From Hexactinellida sp. DTS-2022 (lineage: Eukaryota > Porifera > Hexactinellida), in NCBI GenBank assembly GCA_028753945.1, contig JAPNXP010000003.1, positions 1,798,001 through 1,862,000 of the forward strand: 64,000 nucleotides of DNA, in the 5' to 3' direction. Shown one piece after another: positions 58,828 through 64,000 of this stretch. The notes beneath the pieces were generated by a model that searched no databases, was not told the DNA's origin, and saw only the letters and a program-made list of their open reading frames with translations. The translations under genes were made by a program, and so were the position numbers. The first letter of the stretch is position 1, and every line of letters starts with the position of its first letter.

Positions 58828-59572
58828 CAGGGCCGGATTAACCCATGGGCAACCGGGGCAACTGCCCCGGGGCCTCCACCTCCAAAGGGCCCCCACCACC
58901 AAAGGGCCTCCACCACCAAAGTTGTACTTCATTTTTCACTGGACAATTGTAGTGGAAGGCAGAGTGGATCATGGGTCAACATTGGTGACCCATGAGGCCA
59001 TGACCCATCTGACCCATCGGATTTGTGACCCATAACCCATTGAGTGACCCATTGACCCAACGTGTTATCCATTGACCTTTTTAAATATCTATTTTTAATA
59101 TCCAAACATTATGTAACACAATATATGTATAATGTATGATCCTTGTCAATCAATTAATTTTGGTTGATTTCTAATACCAAAGAAATACCCTGTAATGTTT
59201 CTGGGTAAATTTGATTCGTACTATAACTGGAATTCCAAATGGGTCATGGGTCACAGAGCCGTGACCCATGACCCATCTGACCCATCTGACCCATCTGACC
59301 CATGACCCATGACCAGGGCCGGCGGAAGCTCGTGAGAGGTGGGGCGGCCTTGTATTATGATGATAATTGTGAGGATTGCAGAGTCAAAAATCACCCCCGC
59401 GAAATTTCAGAGTACCAAAAAAATCACAGAAAAAGTGGGGCGGTCCAGGTCGCCCCAACCGCCCCTCTTCCGCCGACCCTGCCCATGACCCATGGTCCAC
59501 TCTGGTGGAAGGAGTTAGGACCTCCACAATACTGGTTGCCCCAGGGCCTCCACCTCTGTTAATCCGACCCTG
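58828..59572. mobile_element. hAT-type element with a TGACCCATC satellite interior
   Basis: Ends CAGGGCCGGATTAACCCATG and the inverse type CTGTTAATCCGACCCTG pair; GGCCTCCACC blocks follow at both sides. Exact 8-base duplications AATGTTCA (58820-58827 and 59573-59580). The interior holds many TGACCCATC/TGACCCATG units (58977-59310). A second element is nested at 59314-59481. Confidence 0.9.
59314..59481. mobile_element. hAT-type MITE nested in the element at 58828
   Basis: Ends CAGGGCCGGCGGAAG and CTTCCGCCGACCCTG are inverted; exact 8-base duplications CCCATGAC (59306-59313 and 59482-59489) taken from the host satellite unit. Confidence 0.9.
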
Positions 59573-59754
59573 AATGTTCAATTTATACTCTGGTATAATT
59601 TTGACTTGGATACTAGAACAATAAATAATATTATAACTGGGAGCGACGCCTAATAATATTAATGTCTATTAAAAGGAATATTTCATTATTATTAACATAC
59701 TTTTTCTTTAATTATTACCCCAAAACGGTCATTTATTGTTATTATATATACGTT

Positions 59755-61021
59755 CATGACTTACGTTATAATAAGGCCTATTCAGTGTTATCAAAATGTG
59801 GACTATGGATACTATCGAAGGCCATTGTAAAATTGAGGGTACGTCTTTATCTCAATTATTAGTAATGGTAGACCTGAATATGGTTTGTAACTACAGTCAG
59901 GTCTGCTTATTATGAACAAGATTTCGTCTGCTTAATATGAAGATTTTTTATTATGAACAAACCCTACGGGCCCAATTTAACAACTTACATAGGGTTTGTA
60001 TTAAGTTGAGTTCGCTTATTATGAAGTCTCTCTAATATGAACACAATTTTATGTCCCTTGAGTGTTCATAATAAAAGAACCTGTCTGTATATGGGAACAT
60101 CCGAATATGAGATATAGAACCTTTCGGAATTGAGCTTTGTCATCATCTGATGACGTAATCGTCAATTTTCGTTCAAATTATCGTATTTTAAAGCCCCCTT
60201 TTAGCAAGTTAAATGCGTTATATATGTTCAACATTGGTACATGGTGATACCCAGACCTAGTTAAATGAAATATATCGAAATTTTAATAGGAATGTTGACA
60301 CATTCCTCGATTGCCAGAGAAATGTATATTTCCTAAAGTGAGCCAAAACTCAAAAACTATCTATTTTATGTAAACTAGACTAGTACTGATCTATCCGCAA
60401 TAGGTAACTTCCTATTCATTGATAATACATTATATATGCCTAACTACAATAATCTTTGAGTAATGAGTGTACTACCTCATAAGGAATTTAGTGCTAATTA
60501 TCTTATTCTCTCAAAAATTATTGTAGTTAGGCATATATAATGTATTATCAATGAATAGGAAGTTACCTATTGCGGATAGATCAGTACTAGTCTAGTTTAC
60601 ATAAAATATATAGTTTTTGAGTTATGGCTCATTTTAGGAAATATACATTTCCCTGGCAACCGAGGAATGTGTCAACATTCCATTTATAATTTCGATATAT
60701 TTTATTCAACTAGTTATGGGCATCATCATGTTCCAATTTTGAACATTTATAACGCGTCTAACTATGTTAAAAGCAGGCTAGAAAAACACGATAATACCCA
60801 CCAAAAATAGCGATTACGTAATCAAATGATGACATAGCTCAATTCTGAAGGGTTCTATATATCATATTCGGATGTTCCCATATAGTTACAAACCATATTT
60901 AGGTCTACCATTGCTAATAATTGAGATAAAGACGTACCCTCTATTTTACAATGGCCTTCGATAGTATCCATAGTCCACATTTTTATAACACTGAATAGGC
61001 CTTATTATAACGTAGGTCACG
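59755..61021. mobile_element. 1.27-kb foldback element with 7-bp target duplication
   Basis: Arms of ~600 bases are near-perfect inverted copies around a ~70-base loop near 60.46-60.53 kb. End type CGTGACCTACGTTATAATAA (left end has two changes). Flanks ATACGTT and ATACGGT agree in 6 of 7. Same family as 21545-22662. No coding content. A pogo-like MITE interrupts the left arm only. Confidence 0.85.
59894..60087. mobile_element. pogo-like MITE in the left arm of the foldback
   Basis: Ends CAGTCAGGTCTGCTTATTAT and the imperfect inverse ATAATAAAAGAACCTGTCTG, flanked by TA on both sides. The undisturbed right arm reads, inverted, GTAACTATATGGG, which gives the empty site and proves duplication of TA. 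Confidence 0.9.
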
Positions 61022-61576
61022 ATACGGTATATATGTGGAAAATAGCAAGTTTGCAGAGTTCAGCAGTAAAATTGTAGCAAATTAGTAATTTTGACAATTT
61101 GTGATTGGCAATGGGTAATGAACAATGTAATTGGAATTCACATGAAACCTCAAATTCGTCACTAGCAAACGAATAAAGCTGTGGCGTCATTAGGAATAGC
61201 TTGTATGCATAAGAGTAACTACTGTAATAGCATTGTTTACACTATTAAAGGATTCTGTGATGTTATCAATTTTCTCCATAGGATTTGGCTTATAACTGAT
61301 TTTGGCCGTAACTTTGTCAATTGTTGTCCATTTTTTAGATTTCTTTTGGTCTATCTTCATCATTTAGCGAGTTCTAGACGTCTCCATTAAGCGTTTTAGC
61401 CTAACTCCTATAAATCTAGGAGGTGTTTGTTACTGAAGTTGCACACTGGGCTTCACACTTTATAACTTGAGCATATTTGGAATAATCCAATAAAACTTGA
61501 TGTTATTTTGTATTTTTAAAACTTTTGTGTTTTTTGGGAATTTCCCTATTTTGAAATCACCAGATAGTCTATTTCT

Positions 61577-62081
61577 CATAGATGCATTATACGATCATAC
61601 GTTATACGTTCGGGGAGCGTATAATGGATCATATATACGTATAATGGATCATATATACGTTCGAGCGTATAATCAACGTATAACAAATGGCCAACGTATG
61701 ATACCATCATACGATGAAACTGAATTTAGTCAATTTAGTAAAAACTAAAACGTGACTATTAGTGATGCTAAGGAAGACAGGTTTCTTCGATACATAACGT
61801 ATGGTAACGTATAATGAACGTATAATGAACGTATGATAACGTATGGTAACGTATAATGAACGTATGATAACGTATGATGAACGTATGATAACGTATGGTA
61901 ACGTATAATGAACGTATGATGAACGTATAATGAAAATCGTATAAAATCATTATACGTTATACGTCGTATGATGATTATACGTTTTGACCATATGATCCTC
62001 TAACGTATGATGGCATTATACGTTCACCTAACGTATAATGGCACCATATATACGTTATACGTTACGTATAATGCATCTATG
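61577..62081. mobile_element. hAT-type element built of CGTATAATG repeats
   Basis: Ends CATAGATGCATTATACG are perfect 17-base inverted repeats, flanked by exact 8-base duplications CTATTTCT (61569-61576 and 62082-62089). The interior is a patchwork of AACGTATAATG/AACGTATGAT units in both orientations. It lies 95 bases upstream of the C2 exon. Confidence 0.92.
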
Positions 62082-62176
62082 CTATTTCTACTTTCTATTT
62101 TATGTTTTAATTGTGCTCTAGAATTTTTTAATATTTCATGTCTTCCATGATCAAACCTTTGATTTCACTTGTTTAG

Positions 62177-62473
62177 ATGGATATCTTGGGGTTTAGTGAG
62201 CCTATTCCTGAAGATCAAAAATACAGACAACTCAACGTAACTATTTTATCCGCTAGCCTAAAGGATTTAGGCTATCTCATTAAATCTGGTCCCTTTGTTG
62301 AAATACGTTATGACAGTGTTTCGAGTGCTCGTAAGACTGACTTTGCAAAAAAGTCTCTAAATCCTTTTTGGGATGAAGATTTTTCTATCCTGGTGAAATT
62401 TAATAGTGTTCTGGAATTTCGTTTGTGCAATCTTCATTTTGTAAAACCTATCAATGTTATTGGTACTGCAAAG
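62177..62473 (+). CDS. candidate exon with a C2 domain like WWP/ITCH-type NEDD4 ubiquitin ligases
   Basis: C2 domains at the start of NEDD4-family HECT ubiquitin ligases bind membranes and regulate the ligase. The exon encodes about 99 residues: MDILGFSEPIPEDQ, then a C2 core RQLNVTILSASLKDLG, GPFVEIRYDS, RKTDFAKKSLNPFWDE and VLEFRLCNLHFV..NVIGTAK. The order L-V-T-I-x-S-A-x-L-K, Y/F-V-E-I, K-T, N-P-x-W and LEF matches the amino-terminal C2 of WWP1/ITCH relatives. The exon starts directly after CACTTGTTTAG, a 3' splice site, with ATG as its first three bases; it ends AAG|GTTGGG at 62473. WW and HECT exons would lie beyond the window. Calcium-binding Asp residues of typical C2 domains are largely absent, as in WWP/ITCH. 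Confidence 0.55.
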
Positions 62474-62663
62474 GTTGGGCATGTCTAATTATTGATTATT
62501 AATTTTTATTATATGTTATTGTTAATTCTTGGAGATAGTGTAGTTTTAATCCTTCTAAGATCTACATTTCTTTGTTGGCGTTTGAAAATTACCGTATTCG
62601 CGAATGATTACTCTATCCGGTCTCGCTTTCGCTTTTACCATTGTAAACAACAGCTATAAATAA

Positions 62664-63045
62664 TCTATATTATTAAATCTCGATTGTTGTGTGTGTGTGT
62701 GTGTGTGTGTGTGTTTGTTTGTTTGTCCGGATTGTAATAAAGTGATGGTGGAATAGAAACCGCAATTAATATTGGGATATAAACTAACTTTCAAATGTTA
62801 TAATTGGTAAACAAATGTTATAATAGGTAAACAAGTATGCTGAACACGAATTTCCCATTTATAAATTTATAATATGAATATTTGTTGTTGTTGTTGTTTA
62901 CACAAAATAGGTAAACAAATTAATGAAATTCAAACTCAACCTAGAAGTTAGCTTTCAACGGGTATTATAGGTAAACAAGTATACTGAACACGAATTTCTC
63001 ATTTATAAATTTATAATATTAATATTTGTTGTTGTTGTTTATGTT
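62664..63045 (+). mobile_element. Helentron-like satellite element, truncated
   Basis: Starts A|TCTATATTATTAAATC then CGATTGTTGTG, (GT)n and TTTGTTTGTCCGG, followed by two tandem units with TTGTTGTTGTTTAC and AGGTAAACAA. Same family as 8985-10396. The 3' part is absent; unrelated sequence starts near 63046. It lies in the putative intron after the C2 exon. Confidence 0.7.
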
Positions 63046-63049
63046 GCAG

Positions 63050-63105
63050 GCCAAATGCGTTTCCAGGCGAAACGCGTTTCGCCTAGGCCAAACGCGTTTC
63101 CATTT
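63050..63105. repeat. cluster of AAACGCGTTT palindromes
   Basis: GGCGAAACGCGTTTCGCC is an 18-base perfect palindrome, flanked by two more (A)AACGCGTTTCC or AATGCGTTTCC units in the pattern GGCCAAACGCGTTTCC. GC content is well above the surroundings. Confidence 0.6.
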
Positions 63106-63109
63106 TAAT

Positions 63110-63662
63110 ATAATCCTCATGGGTGTCTATTATTAGATATTGAAATCACTATATGCTATTTATCGTTGATGTGGTAATTAGAGGCTATTATTAAGCAGTT
63201 AATTAAGATCATCCAAGCTCTTCCTTTTCATTCATACACGTATTTAATTATTATTCATTTATACGAATTAACCTAACCTTAGTTATAGTATAGTATTTTA
63301 TTATTATTATTCATTATTAATTAAGGATCAATACAATTTACACAAATTCTAATACTGAGTACTGTGAGTAGCGAATTTTTATATCTAAGTGGCCGATTTT
63401 GTGATTAGTATCTTATGTGACTTATTAACTTATTAATTTTCCAAGTTTGGTTGGTTGCTTGTTATGCTAAGTAAATGTTTGGGGCAATTGGGGCTGTCGA
63501 CATTTCAAAAGTGGCCTGCATATTCCTACCATGTTCCACTTGTGGCACAGGTGGCACAAATTTAAAGTGACTAAGTTAAAAACTAATTGTAGGAATATTT
63601 ATTGTAAGGTGTCTCCTCAAGTAATTTCTTTGTCAACAGTATGACATTTAATGTGTGTACAA
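63110..63662. other. AT-rich, probable intron or intergenic DNA
   Basis: No coding signature or repeat recognised. Confidence 0.4.
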
Positions 63663-63800
63663 CAGTGGCGTAGCCAGGGAGGGGCCAGACGGGGCCAGGC
63701 CCCGGTTAGCGCGGCTGAGGCTTGGGGCCCGACCGGCTCAGGATTTCAACCCAGGGACCCTGCTGAAATACATAGTCAGGGCCTGCTGCAAAGGCGCATC
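63663..63800 (+). mobile_element. hAT MITE end, GC-rich
   Basis: CAGTGGCGTAGCCAGGGAGG, followed by GGGGCCAGGCCCCGG. Same end as 45596 and 30719. No partner end before the window closes. Confidence 0.45.
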
Positions 63801-63961
63801 TAGGACAAGGATGGGGAGCAAACATATTCTTCGTCGATACCGTTACTTTACTGTCCTATTATTGTTCAAACCAAATACTCTCGTTCAAAATCTAATTACT
63901 CTCATACTTTCTCGAGCTTTTCTTTTCAAAAGTGTGCAACCTCTATTATCCGAACTATGTA

Positions 63962-64000
63962 CAGTGCCCTACCAAAAGTATTCGTACGCCGCCGATAAAT
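63962..64000 (+). mobile_element. Tc1/mariner-like terminal repeat at the window edge
   Basis: CAGTGCCCTACCAAAAGTAT follows TA and matches 12137 and the inverted end at 200. The element continues outside the window. Confidence 0.5.

Overview
This is a 64 kb window of AT-rich animal DNA, almost certainly from an invertebrate. It is dominated by transposable elements and has very few host genes. Eukaryotic origin is shown by spliced coding pieces, a TFIIB-type zinc ribbon exon, a NEDD4-family-like C2 exon, THAP/P-element, hAT, MULE, Ginger-like, Ty3/gypsy and Helitron elements, and long microsatellites. The exact phylum cannot be fixed from the sequence. All identifications were made by reading motifs; no database was searched.

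Layout. 1-4.2 kb: a mariner-like end, then a decayed P-type transposon with two Helitrons tail to tail inside it. 5.5-12.2 kb: non-autonomous hAT elements, a 16-bp minisatellite, a broken MULE transposase, a Helentron-like satellite element with ~141-bp repeats, and a Helitron fragment. 12.7-15.1 kb: a hAT transposon with a transposase interrupted by one visible frameshift. 15.4-19.4 kb: composite elements with two related Helitrons, a 21-bp array, an (AAT)n tract and a 75-bp palindromic tandem. 19.7-20.9 kb: nested palindromes. 21.1-21.4 kb: a minus-strand exon with a TFIIB/BRF zinc ribbon, the first host gene candidate. 21.5-26.2 kb: one palindromic element with 7-bp target duplications and three elements bounded by TTAA. 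26.4-31.7 kb: a large, complex inverted-repeat family. 31.7-35.8 kb: a Ginger-like transposon with ~400-bp terminal repeats and an HHCC-integrase-CXC protein, inserted in that family. 36.6-39.9 kb: a truncated Ty3/gypsy pol and LTR pieces. 40-43.1 kb: a Helitron and a second P-type element with a foldback. 43.3-45.5 kb: a TTF/DUF4371-type hAT pseudogene. 47.6-49.2 kb: a Helitron and another copy of the complex repeat. 49.2-51.9 kb: the best preserved P/THAP9-like transposase, with an intron inside its THAP domain. 53.1-57.3 kb: a MULE with a FLYWCH amino end, split by nested insertions. 57.5-62.1 kb: further MITEs and palindromes. 62.18-62.47 kb: a plus-strand C2 exon resembling WWP/ITCH ubiquitin ligases, the second host gene candidate. 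A Helentron-like element and two element ends close the window.

There is no operon logic. The transposase genes would act only on their own element families, and most carry stops or frameshifts. The value of the window lies in its readable insertion history: many elements have exact target-site duplications, and several palindromes carry an insertion in one arm only, so the other arm serves as a built-in empty site. Both host exon candidates have their ATG zero or one base after a 3' splice site, which suggests 5'UTR introns or spliced-leader trans-splicing.
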